From Ricinus communis (lineage: Eukaryota; Streptophyta; Magnoliopsida; Malpighiales; Euphorbiaceae), in NCBI RefSeq assembly GCF_019578655.1, contig NC_063259.1, forward strand, positions 3,770,001 through 3,834,000: a stretch of DNA of 64,000 bases, written 5' to 3'. Shown here piece after piece: positions 1 to 11,317 of this stretch (its first letter is position 1; each line of letters begins with the position of its first letter). The notes under the pieces were generated by a model that saw nothing but the letters and a program-made list of their open reading frames with translations, had not been told where the DNA came from and did no database searches. The position numbers and the translations under genes are program-made.

Positions 1-783
1 ATACTCACAAATATACCACTGTTAGGGGGTCTTTTTTCTAATATTTACAAATATACCCCTCTTACGGGGTTGTATCCTCTTATTAGAAAATATACCCGTT
101 TTTATGGGGTTGTTTTCTCATACTCATAAATATACATTCTTTAGGTTGTTTTCTCATACTCATAAATATTATAAGGTCATTATCTAATATCTTCAAACAT
201 ACGCCACTTACGAGGTTGTTTTCTAATATTAAAGGATATCCCCCTTCTACGGGGTTATTTTCTCATACTCACAAATATCCTTCTCTTATGGGGTTGTTTT
301 TTAATATTCACAAATATACCTCTCTTATGGGGTTATTTTTTAATATTTACAAATACATCGCTATTACGGGGTTATTTTTTAATATTTACAAATACATCGC
401 TATTACGGCGTTGCTTTCTTATACTCACAAATATACCCCTCATTCGGTGTTATTTTCTCATATTCATAAAGATACCCTTTTTACGAGGTTGTTCTCTCAT
501 ACTCATAAATATACCCCACTTACGGGGTTGTTTTCTTATATTGACAGGTATACCCCTTTAACGGGGTTATTTTCTCAAACTCACAAATATACCCCGTTTA
601 AGGAGTTTCTTTAATATTTACAAATATACGTGTCATACGGGGTTGTTTATTTCTATTAAAAACTATACGTGTTTTACAGAGTTGCTTTCTCATGCTTACA
701 AATATACCCCTTGTACGGGGTTGCTTTCTTTGACTCATAAATTTACCACTTTTACGTGGTTATTTTCTAGTACTCACAAAGAT
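1..783 (+). repeat. 39-bp satellite array, left-edge block
   Basis: Head-to-tail copies of a 39-bp monomer that begins GGGGTTGTTTTCTCATA and ends ATATACCCCTCTTAC. In one plus frame a typical copy reads GLFSHTHKYTPLT. The block includes a shortened monomer near 164-180 (AAATATTATAAGGTCAT) that recurs at 20801, 52343, 53733 and 56826. The whole stretch aligns by eye with 20637-21387 and 52175-52910. It ends abruptly at an Athila-like element. The array continues beyond the window edge. Confidence 0.95.
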
Positions 784-1390
784 TCTTATTTTTGCCGTTT
801 TGGTTGCTTAAATTGAGCAAGCAGTTGCCGCTTTCGGTTAATAATAACCAGTTGTCGACCCTTGCTTTCAAGAATTTGGGAATAATTAAATCTATAGAAG
901 TCAGAATTGAGTAATTCTTCTAAGAGATGAAACTAGACATATAAAAGTATATGTCTATTTAATACGAGATTTTTGTATTAAGATAATTTCTCCTAGCAAT
1001 AAATATACTTTGGTACTAAATTCTGTCCAGAAAACAGAGATGTTGGAGAAAACAAAGATGTAGAGTAGCACGGGCCGTGTGACTCTCGAAAATCGTGTAA
1101 CTTCATTTTTTCCCATCCAACACGCCCTAGGAAGTTGGGCACGGTCCGTGTAGAGTAGCACGTCTGGCTTATGTTGGTCCTAAACGTGTTGGTCCCAGAA
1201 GCTTCCATAAATGTGCTTTTGCTTCTTTTTTTGCACTAACACCTATATAACTCAATAATTTGTGCAACCAAGAAATTTTTTATCCAAAACAACATAAAAA
1301 TGAAACGAGTTAAGTTCCAAACGAACCGAAATGTAAAAATGAGATAAGTATAAAGGATAAATTAAATCCTAAAAAAACACAGAAATGTAA
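784..1390 (-). other. LTR/3'-UTR remnant of element 1
   Basis: Noncoding. The left 260 bases match the left end of element 2 (21388-21651). The sequence then jumps to the part matching element 2 at about 23020-23340, so about 1.37 kb present in element 2 is missing. The segment carries GC-rich CACGGGCCGTG-like words near 1068-1160, as in the LTRs of the other elements. I see no coding potential; short frames at 955-1208 are incidental. Confidence 0.7.
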
Positions 1391-2715
1391 AGGATAAGCT
1401 CGGGAGTGCCTCCCGAGAGCGCTTTTTTTGACCAAGTCGTATAGCTGGACTCATGCAGAAAGTCAATCTCACTAGAATAACACCATATTGACCCGCTCCT
1501 CCATCTGAAGCGAGTCTGCATGATAATGCTTCAAACGATGGCCATTCACCTTGAAACTCCCTTTATCACGATGATGCAACTCAACTGTGCCATATGGGAA
1601 CACTTGCTGGATCACGAACGGTCCTAATCAGTGACTCCTGAGCTTCCCTAGGAACAAACGGAGACGTGAATTGTAGAGCAAAAATCAGTCCCCAACTTGA
1701 AACTCCTTGGAGCCCTTTAGTTGCTTGTCATGCCACTTCTTAGTCTGCTCCTTATAGATGAATGAGTTGCCATATGCTTGCTGACGCCACTCATCCAACT
1801 TATTGAGCTGCCACTGTCTTTGTGTACCTTCAGAATCAACATCAAAATTACAAGTTCTTAAGTCCTAAAGGGCTTTGTGCTCTAACTCAACAGGTAAATG
1901 GCAGGCTTTCCCATACACAAGCCTATAAGGTGTAGAACCTGTAGAGGTACGATAGGTTATCCTGAATGCCCAAAGTGCAACATCTAACTTATTTGCCCAA
2001 TCCTTGCTACTCACCCCTAAGGATTTCTCTAAAATATGTTTCAAACCCCTATTGGTAACCTCTACTTGCCCACTAGTCTACGGGTGATAGGGTGTAGAAA
2101 ACCTGCAGGTCACTCCTTATCGTTGAAGTACTCTCTCTCCAGTTGAGCATTACAAAAATGTGTCCCTGAATCATTAATCAGTGCCTTAGGTATGCCAAAC
2201 CTAGAAAATAATTGCTTAAGGAACTTAGTAATGACTCTAGCATCATTAGTGTGGAAAGCTTGCGCTTCCGGCCACTTAGAACAATACTCAATAGCAACAA
2301 GGATATACTTATTTCTAAAAGAAGAAGGAAAGGGACCCATGAAGTCAATGCCCCAAACATCAAAAATCTCAACCGTTTGAACGCTTGTTTAGGGCATCTC
2401 ATCACGAGCAGAGATGTTACCTGATCTTTGACAAGCATCACAAACCTACATGAATGCTCTAGCATCCCGAAAATGGTTGACCAATAGAATCTAACCTCCA
2501 AAACCTTCCTAGCAGTGTGGTTAGCTGCTTGATGACCTCCCGTTTTTTTGTCATGACAACGCCTCAAAATCTGGAGGATCTCTTCCCCATACACGCATCG
2601 CCAAATCACCTGGTCTACACAAACTCAAAACAGAAAAGGGTCTTCCCAAATGTAGTACTTCAAATTAGCAAAGAATTTCTTTTTTTGCTGAAATGTCATA
2701 CCCTTTGGTAAGACC
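1391..2715 (-). pseudogene. pol: Integrase and post-integrase region of element 1 (broken)
   Basis: The integrase that would have joined element cDNA to host DNA. Reading right to left, a zinc-finger region comes first (CH...H near 2520-2590, with its final CDACQ in another frame). The catalytic core follows, with [10 protein letters not shown] near 2335-2370, NDSGTHFCN near 2152-2180 and TSGQVE near 2057-2077, which would supply the D, D and E residues. These are split by frameshifts: one between HSCRFV and CDACQ, and one near 2130 where a CT run is two bases longer than in element 2. A TAG stop lies at 2078-2080, inside the motif that reads TPYHPQTSGQVE in element 2. Left of about 1650 the reading frame decays towards the usual Athila polyprotein end (GGGAGTGCCTCCCGAG near 1400). 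Confidence 0.85.
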
Positions 2716-4283
2716 TTTGCAACCAATTAATTTGCAAAATCGAAAAACCAAGGGACATCCGAAGATACCTGAATATAGCAGAAGTACTCATCGGGAAAAT
2801 TGTCATCAATAGCCCTCTCATCAAGTGCACCTAGGCTTGAGTTTTCCAATCTCGAAAGATGATCTGCGGCCAAGTTCTCCGCACCCTTCTTATCCTTGAT
2901 CTCAATGTTGAATTCTTGTAAAAGCAATATCCAACAAATGAGTCTCAGCTTAGGGTCTTGCTTTCTAAACAAGTACCTCAACGTCGAAAGATCCGTGTAG
3001 ACCACGGTCCTGGATAGCACCAAGTATAACCGGAACTTGTCGAATGCGTATACCATAGTAAGCAACTCCTTCTCAGTAGTGGTATAGTGCTCTCGGGAAT
3101 CTGTCAATGTTTTCTAGCATAATAAATAGGTTGGAACTTATTGTCAATCCTCTGTCCTAAAACAGCTCCAACTGCAAAATCACTAGCATCACACATTAGC
3201 TCAAAAGGCAGCCCCGCCCCCATTTAGGTGAAACCATAATAGGGGCTATAGTTAGTTTCTCTTTAAGTAATTCAAAGGCCTGCAAACAGTCATCAAAAAA
3301 TATAAATGGAACATCTTTGACAAGAAATTGAGTCAAAGATCTAGCAACCTTAGAAAAGTCCTTAATAAACCTTCTACAAAAGCCCGTATGACCAAGAAAA
3401 CTCCTAACGGCCTTAACCGAGCTAGGGGGTGGCAACTTAGCAATGGTCTCTACCTTAGCTCTATCTATCTCCATCCCTGCATGTGAAATCTTATACCCTA
3501 GCACAATATCTTGTCTCACCATAAAATGGCACTTTTCCCAATTCAGCACAAGGTTAGCTTCTACACAACAAGCAAGCATATGCTCTAAATTAAGCAAAAT
3601 ATGGGAGAAAGAATTACCAAATACCGAGAAATCATCCATGAAAACTCCATGGATTCTTCAATCATATCATGAAAGATCACCATCATACACCTTTGGAAAG
3701 TAGCAGGTGCATTGCACAAACTGAATGGCATCCTCCTGTAAGCGAACGTACCACAGGGGTAAGTAAAAGTGGTTTCTCTTGGTCCTCAAGTGCAATGGAA
3801 ATTTGAAAATAACTTGAAAAACCATGAAAGCAATAAAATATATGTCCTGATAAGCGCTCTAACATCTAGTTAGTAAAAGGAAGGCGAAAATGGTCCTTCC
3901 GAGTTGCATCATTGAGCCTCCTGTAATCAATGCAAACTCAGAAACCAGTTACCATCCTAGTCGGTATTAACTCATCCTTCTCATTCTTGACCACCATCAT
4001 ACCTCCCTTCTTGGGCACAACCTGCACAAGACTAACCCAAGAGCTGTCAGAAATAGGGTAAATCAATCCTGTATCCAGAAGTTTAATTACCTCCTTCTTG
4101 ACTACTTCCTTCATGTTCGGGTTCAATCGTCATTGTGGCTGTACCATTGGCCTGTAACTATCCTCCATTAGGATCTTATGCCAACAATAGTTAGGGTTGA
4201 TTCTAAGAATGTCTGCAATCTTGTATGCAAAGGCCTCGGGGTACTTTTTGAGAGAGGCCAAAGTCATCTCCCTCTCCTCAAGA
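2716..4283 (-). pseudogene. pol: Reverse transcriptase and RNase H of element 1 (broken)
   Basis: The minus-strand RT starts at the right. It has KEVIKLLDTGLIYPISDS and VPKKGG near 4000-4110, then CNAPATFQRCMM near 3690, FMDDFSVFG near 3625-3639 (the catalytic DD pair) and the connection SFLGHTGF near 3390. RNase H follows at 2727-3107 with REHYTTTEKELL, VYTDLSTLRYLF and the end motif AADHLSRLE. Damage includes a TGA in QPQ*RLN and a TGA before VCIDYRR (both shared with element 2), and a TAG before MLERL near 3865. There is also a one-base loss just before FMDD relative to element 2. The first RT aspartate motif, FLDG in relatives, reads FHG here, so a catalytic residue is lost. The piece ends at 4283 in satellite. 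Confidence 0.88.
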
Positions 4284-5485
4284 TGTACTTACAGAGTTAT
4301 TTTCTCATACTCACAAATATACCCCTCTTACGGAGTTATTTTTTCATATTCACAAATATACCTCTCTTACAGGGTTGTTCTTTCATATTAAATAATATAT
4401 ACCCCTTTTGTGGCGTTGTTTTATCATACTCATAAATATACTCCTTATACGAGGTTGCTTTCTCGTATTCATAAATATACCCACTTTACGGGGTTGCTTT
4501 CTCATACTCATAAATTTACCCCTCGTACGGGGTTGTCTCCTGCTATTAATAAATATACCCCTTTGACGGTTTTGTTTTCTCATACTCACAAATATGCCCT
4601 TCTTATGGGGTTATTCTCTCATATTGATAAATATACCCTTTTACGAGATTGTTTTCTAACACTCATAAATATACCACTCTTCTGGTGTTATTTTTTAATA
4701 TTTACAAATATATCCTTTTAGGGGTTGTCTTCTAATATTAAAAAATATACCTCTTTTACGGGGCTGTTTTCTGATACTCACAAATCAACCCCACTTATTG
4801 GTTGTTTTCTTACATTGACAAATATATACTTTTTACGGGGTTGTCATTTCATACTCACCATTAAACCCCTCTTACGAGGTTGTTTTCTAATATTTACAAA
4901 TATACTTTTTTATGGGATTGTTTTGTCATATTAAAAATGTATCCTTTTTATAGGGTTATTTTCTCATATTCACAAATATACCCCTCGTATATTTTCTCAA
5001 ACTCTTACGGGGCCATTTTCTAATATTTACAAATATACTCCACTTATAGGATTATTTTCTCATATTAAAATTGTATCGCTTTCATGGGGTTGTTTTCTTA
5101 GACTCACAAATATATGCCTCTCACGGGGTTGTTTTATCATATTCATAAATATATCCATTTTACTAGGCAGCTTTCTCATACTCACAAATATACCCTTCAT
5201 ATGGGGTTGTTTTCTCATATTCATAAATATACCCATTTTACGATGTTGTTTTCTTATACTGACAAATATATCTCTATAACGGGGTTGTTTTCTAATATTT
5301 ACAAATATAACCCTCTTACGGGGTTGTTTTCTCATATTAAAAAATATAACTTTTTTACGGGGTTATTTTCACATACTCAAAAATATACCTTTCTGACGGG
5401 GTTGTTTCTCATATGCATAAACATACCCCTTTTACGGGGTTGTTTTCTTAGACACATAAATATACCCCTCTTACAGGATTGTTTT
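4284..5485 (+). repeat. 39-bp satellite array
   Basis: Head-to-tail 39-bp monomers. The first part (about 4300-4850) aligns with about 39180-39760 and 42390-42895. One shared landmark is the segment around CTCGTACGGGGTTGTCTCC followed by TATTAATAAATATACCCC; another is the shortened monomer AATCAACCCCACTTA near 4784. Frames here such as 5114-5500 are satellite read-through, not genes. Confidence 0.95.
5481..5485. repeat. Target-site duplication GTTTT (left copy)
   Basis: Five bases directly left of the 402-bp insertion, repeated at 5888-5892 on its right. Both lie inside the satellite monomer. Confidence 0.65.
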
Positions 5486-5887
5486 TGTCACGACCCCACC
5501 CGTGGGCCCGTGACCGGCACTAGGGAATGGGTAGGCTTAAGGCCACCGAAACCCGTAGTAAGCCTGACACTCACTGATTTAAATAAATCTCATCTCAAAT
5601 TAATATTATTAAAACCACAAATTATCTTAATAGCTACATTCTACATAAATACTTCGGTCTGCCAGAAAAACTAGGCGAGACCTGAAGCTCAGAAAATTTA
5701 CAACTGATACATTTACTATTACTACTGCGGAGAATCTAAGATTTACCAATTCACATACCAAATCAAATACATTACCCGATGATGAAGGAGTCTCGTCGGG
5801 AGAACTAACACGAATCCGAAAAAAAAATAAATGGAGACTGTCAGTCTCGAGAGTGAGTTAAAGTCAAATAATCTAGGGACTATTGCT
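5486..5887 (-). mobile_element. Solo-LTR-like insertion with 5-bp target duplication
   Basis: A 402-bp unique sequence interrupts a satellite monomer. It is flanked by GTTTT at 5481-5485 and GTTTT at 5888-5892. Removing the insert and one GTTTT restores a normal monomer (GGATTGTTTTATCATATTTA). On the minus strand the insert ends in GGGGTCGTGACA, the style of many Ty3/gypsy LTR 3' ends, so a solo LTR or a short TRIM-like element in minus orientation fits best. The other end reads AGCAAT on that strand rather than TG, so one terminus is mutated or the family is different. It has no coding capacity. Confidence 0.65.
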
Positions 5888-8800
5888 GTTTTATCATATT
5901 TATAAACATACCCATTTTACAGGGTGGCTTGCTCATACTCATAAATATACTCCTTATACGGGGTTGCTTTTTCGTATCATAAATATACCCCCTTTATGGG
6001 GTTGCTTTCTCATACTCATAAATATATCCTTCGTACGGGGTTGTCTTCTCATATTAATAAATATACCCCTTTACGGTATTGTTTTCTCATACATACAAAT
6101 ATACCCTTCTTACGGGGTTGTTTTCTCATATTCATAAATATACCCATTTTACGAGATTGTTTTCTAACACTCCTAAATATACCGTTCTTCTAGGGTTATT
6201 TTCTAATATTTAGAAATATATTCCTTTTACATTGTTGTCTTCTAATATTAAAAGATATACCGCTTTAACAGCGCTGTTTTCTGATATTCATAAATCAACC
6301 CCACTTACTGGTTGTTTTCTTATATTGACAAATATACACTGTTTACAGTGTTGTGTTTTCGTACTCACCATTATACCCCTCTTATGGGGTTGTTTTCTAA
6401 TATTTACAAATATACTCCTCTTTACGAGGTTATTTTATAATATTAAAAAATGCACCTCTTTTACAGGGTTGTTTTCTCATACTCACGAATATACCCCTCG
6501 GACGGGATAGTTTTCTCATGTTAAAAGATATACCCTTTTTACGGTATTGTTTTCTCATACTCACAAATAAACCTCTTTTGCGGGGTTCTTTTCTAGTATT
6601 TACTAATATATCCCTCTTTCAGGGTTGCTCTCTCATACTCACGAATATACCCCTCTTATGGGGTCTTTTTCTAATATTTACAAATGTACCCCTCTTTCGG
6701 TATTTTTTTCTCTTACTAAAAAATGTACCCCTTTTGCAGGGTGGTTTTCTAATATTTACAAATATACCCCTATTACAGAGTTATTTTCTAATATTAATAA
6801 ATATACTCCTTTTAAGGGTTGCTTTCTCAAACTCACAAATTTACCCCTCGTTCGGGTTCTTTTCTCATATTCATAAATATATCCATTTTCGAGGTTATTT
6901 TCTCAAACTCACAAATATACCCTTCATACGAGGTTGTTTTCTCATATTCATAAATTTACCATTTTTACATGGTTGTTTTCTCATTCTCACAAATATATCC
7001 CTATTAAGGTGTTGTTTTCTAATATTGACAAATATGCTCTTCTGATGAATTTATTTTTTCATATTAATAAATTAATCCCTTTTACGATGTTATTTTCTCA
7101 TACTCATAATTATACCCCTCTTACGGAGTTTTTTTCTAGTATTCATGAATATAGCCCTTTTACAGGGTTGTTTTCTCACACTCATAAAAATATAACCCTC
7201 TTTCTGGGTTGTTTTCTAATATTTACAAATATAACACTCCTATGGGGTTATTTTCTTATATTAAAAAATATACTCTTTTTACGGAGTTGTTTTCTCAAAC
7301 TCACAAATATTACCCTCTTACGCAGTTGTTATCTCATATTCATAAATATACCCCACATACGAGGTTATTTTCTCATACTCATAAATGTACCCCATTGACG
7401 GGGTGACTTTCTAATATTGACAAATATACTCCTTTTACTGCATTATTTTCTCATTCTCATTAATATACCCATCTTACAGGGCCATTTTCTAATATTTACA
7501 AATCTACTCCTCTTACGGTATTATTTTCTCATATTAAAAAATGTATCGCTTTTACGGGGTTGTTTTTTCATATTAACAAATGTATCGCCTTTACGGGGTT
7601 GTTTTATCATATTCATAAATATACCGATTTTATGGGGTAGCTTGCTCATACTCATAAATATACCCCTCGTATAGGGTTGTTTTCTCATATTCATAAATAT
7701 ACGCTTTTTATGAGGTTGTTTTCTTATATTGATAAATATGCCTATCTAACGGGGTTGTTTTTTAATATTTACAAATATAACCCTCTCACGGGGTTGTTTT
7801 CTCATATTAAAAAATATGACCTTTTTACGGGGTTGTTTTCACACACTCAAAAATATACCTTTCTGACGGGGTTATTTTCTCATATTCATAAATATACCTC
7901 TTTTACGGGGTTATTTTCTTAGACACATAAATATACCCCTCTTACGGGGTTGTTTTATCATATTCATAAAAATACCCATTTTACGGGGTGGCTCATACTC
8001 ACAAATATACCCCTCGTTCAAGGTTATTTTCTCATGTTCATAAATATACTCCTTTTATGAGGTTGGTTTCTCAAACTCAAAAATAGACCCCTCTTACTGG
8101 GTTGTTTCCTAATATTTATAAATATATCCTCTTGTGAAGTTGTTTTCTCATATTAATAAAATATTTATTTTCTCATATTAATAAATATATCCCTTTTACA
8201 AGGCTGCTTTCTCACACTCATAAACCTCGTATGGGCTCGTTTTCTCAAATTCATAAATATATCCTTTTTACGGGGTTGTTTTCTCATACTCGCAAATATA
8301 GCCCTTCTACGGGGTTGTTTTCTAATATTTACAAACAAGCCCCTCTTATAAAGTTGTTTTCTCATTTTAAGAAATATACCCTTTTTACGGGGCTGGTTTC
8401 TCATATTCACAAATATACCCCTCATACGAGGTTATTTTATCATATTTATGAATATAACCCTCATACGGGGTTGTAATATACCCCTCTTACGCAGTTGTTT
8501 TTTCATACTCATAAATATATCCTTTTTACAATGTTATTTTTCACTTAGTCACAAATATATCCATCTTACAAAGTTGTTTTCTCATATTTCTAAATATACC
8601 TCTCTTATCGGATTGTCTTTTCATATTAAAAAAATATACCCCTTTTATAAAATTATTTTCTCATAACCATAAATATAATCCTCATATGCTTTCTCATATT
8701 CATAAATATACCTTTTTTATGTGGCAGCTTTCTCATACTCATAAATATACCCCAAGTACGGGGTTGTTTTCTCATATTCATAAATATACCCTTTTTACGA

Positions 8801-11317
8801 GGTTGTTTTCTCATACTCACAAATATACCCCTTTTACGGGGTTGTATTATACGATTTACAAACATATTCCATTTACGAAGTTGTTTCCTCATATTAATAA
8901 ATACACCCCATTTATGGAGTTATTTTCGCATACTTACAAATATACCTCTTTTACAGGGTTGTTTTCTCATACTAAAAAATATACCCTTCTAGGGTAGTTC
9001 TTTTTCTAATATTTATAAATATATCCCTCTTACGAGGTTTCTTTCTAATATTAAAAGATATACCCCTTTTATAGGGTTATTTTCTTGTATTGACAAATAT
9101 ACCTATTTTACGAGATTATTTTTTTATATTGAGAATATACCCCTTTTATGGAGTTGTGTTCTCATACTCACTAATATACCTCTCTTACGGGGTCATTCTC
9201 TAATATTTACAAATATACGCCTCTAATGGGGTTGTTTTGTCATATAAATAAATGTACCCCAATTGCGGAGTTGCTTTCTAAGACTCATAAATGTACTCCT
9301 TTTTACAAGGATGTTTTCTCATACACAAATATACCTCTTTTACACGGTTGTTTTCTGATATTTACAAATAAACCCCTCTTACGGAGTTATTTTCTCATAG
9401 TAATAAATATAACCCTTTTATAGGGTTTGCTTTCTCAAACTCACAATTATATCCCTCGGATGGGGTTGTCTTCTCATATTCATTAACATACCCCTTTTAG
9501 AGGTTGTTTTCCCATACTAAAAAATATACCCTTTTATGGGGTTGTTTTCTAAAATTTTTAAATAAATCCCTCTTACCGGGTTGTTTTATCAAATTCATAA
9601 ACATACCCTATTATGGGGTCGCTTTCTCATACTCACAAATATACCACTCGTACAGGGTTATTTTCTCATATTCATAAATATACCCCCTCTGTTAGGTTGT
9701 TTTCTCATACTCACAAATATATGTCCCTTACTGGTTTATTTTTTGATATTTACAAATATACCCCCCTACGAGGTTGTGTTCTCATAATTGAAAATGTATT
9801 CCTTTTATAGGGTTGTTTTCTCATATTAAAAAATATATCTCTGTTACAAGGTTGTTTTCTCATACTTACAAATATACCCCTCTTACGGGGTTATTTTTTA
9901 ATATTTACAAATATACCCCTCTTTCTTGGTTGTTTTCTTATATTTATAAATATATCCCTCTTAAGGGATTGTATTCTTATATTAAAAGGTATACCCCTTT
10001 TACGGGGTTGTTTTCTAATACTCACAAATATATTACTCTCATGGGATTATTTTTTCAAATTTATAAATATACACCTTTCACAGGATTATTTTCTCATACT
10101 CACAAATGTGCCCACTTCCGGTTACTTTCTTACATTGACAATTATACCCCTTCTACGGGGTTGTTTTCTCATACTCACAAATATATTCCACTTATGGGGT
10201 TGTTTTCAATTATTTACAAGTATGCCCCTTTTATGGAGCTGTCTTCTCATACTCACAAATATATATTTTTTACGGGATTGTTTTCTCATATTAATAAATA
10301 TGCCCCTTTTACGGGGTGGTTTTCTTAAACTCCCAAATGTACACCTTTTACAATATTGTTTTCTCACACTCATAATTATACCCCTCTTACAGGGTTATTT
10401 TCTCATATTCGTAAATATATCCTTTTGACCTGGTTAGTTTCTCATACTCACAAATGTACCGCATTTATGGAGTTCTTTTCTTATATTTACAAATATATCC
10501 CTTTTATCGGATTATTTTCTTGTACTCATAAATATACCCCTCTTACGAGGTTATGTTCTAATAGTAACAAATATATCTCTATTATAGTATTGTTTTCTCA
10601 TATTAAAAAATATACCCCTTTTACATGGTTGTTTTCTCATACTCACAAATATATCACTCTTATAGGTTCGTTTTCTCATACTCATAAATATACCAGTTTT
10701 ATGAGGTTATTTTCTCACACTCACAAATATACCACAGTTACGGGGTAGTTTTCTATACAAATTTACTCCTCATACGGAGTTGTTTTCTCATATTAAAAAA
10801 TATACCCCTTTTACAGGGTGGTTTTCTCGTGCTCCTAAATGTACCCTTTTATGGCGTTGTTTTCTCATACTCATATATATACCCCTCTTGCAGGGTTGTT
10901 TTCTCATATTTATAAGTATACCCATTTTACGGGGTTAGTTATCCATACTCACAAATGTACCGTACTTACGGGGTTGTTTTCTTCTATTGATAAATATACA
11001 CTTTTTATGGGGTTGTATTCTCGTACTCATAAATATATCCCTCTTATGTGGTTGTTTTCTATTATTCACAAATATATCACTCTTATACGGTTGTTTTCTC
11101 ATATTAAAAAATATACCCTTTTTACATGGTTGTTTTCTCATACTCACAAATATACCCCTCTTACGGGGTTGTTTTCTAATATTCACAAATATACCCCTCT
11201 TTCTTGGTTGTTTTCTCATATTTACAGATATATCCCTCTCACGAGGTTGTATTCTTATATTAAAAGATATACCCGTTTTACGGGGTTGTTCTCTCATACT
11301 CACAAGTATAGCCCTCT
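5888..11317 (+). repeat. 39-bp satellite, higher-order block A (left copy)
   Basis: Satellite monomers in one orientation. About 6230-8960 is collinear with about 39560-42430, with an offset near 33.3-33.5 kb. Landmarks are AATCAACCCCACTTACTGG at about 6286 and 39639, CATTGACGGGGTG (CATTCACGGGGTG on the right) at about 7393 and 40650, and a shortened monomer GGGGTTGTAATATACCCC at about 8466 and 41932. The part from about 8470 to 8960 has a third copy at about 38712-39200, including the odd monomer GTTGTATTATACGATTTAC near 8842. Confidence 0.92.

Larger units (their letters stand above)
784..4283 (-). mobile_element. Athila-like Ty3/gypsy element 1, truncated
   Basis: A minus-strand Ty3/gypsy remnant. 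From its 3' side (left) it holds an LTR/UTR-like piece, integrase, RNase H and reverse transcriptase, and is then cut off just upstream of RT, where satellite resumes at about 4284. Gag, protease, the 5' LTR, PBS and PPT are absent. It is collinear with element 2 and joins the satellite at the same monomer position. Its first bases read TCTTA where element 2 has TGATA, so the terminal TG is lost. No target duplication can be matched because the right end is truncated. Assignment to Athila rests on similarity to element 2 and on the style of element 3; a domain search would settle the lineage. Confidence 0.88.

Noticed and set aside
216..783. Regularly spaced repeats resembling a CRISPR array
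   Set aside because: There are no unique spacers of constant length; the whole 39-bp unit repeats with mutations, in a genome with plant LTR elements.
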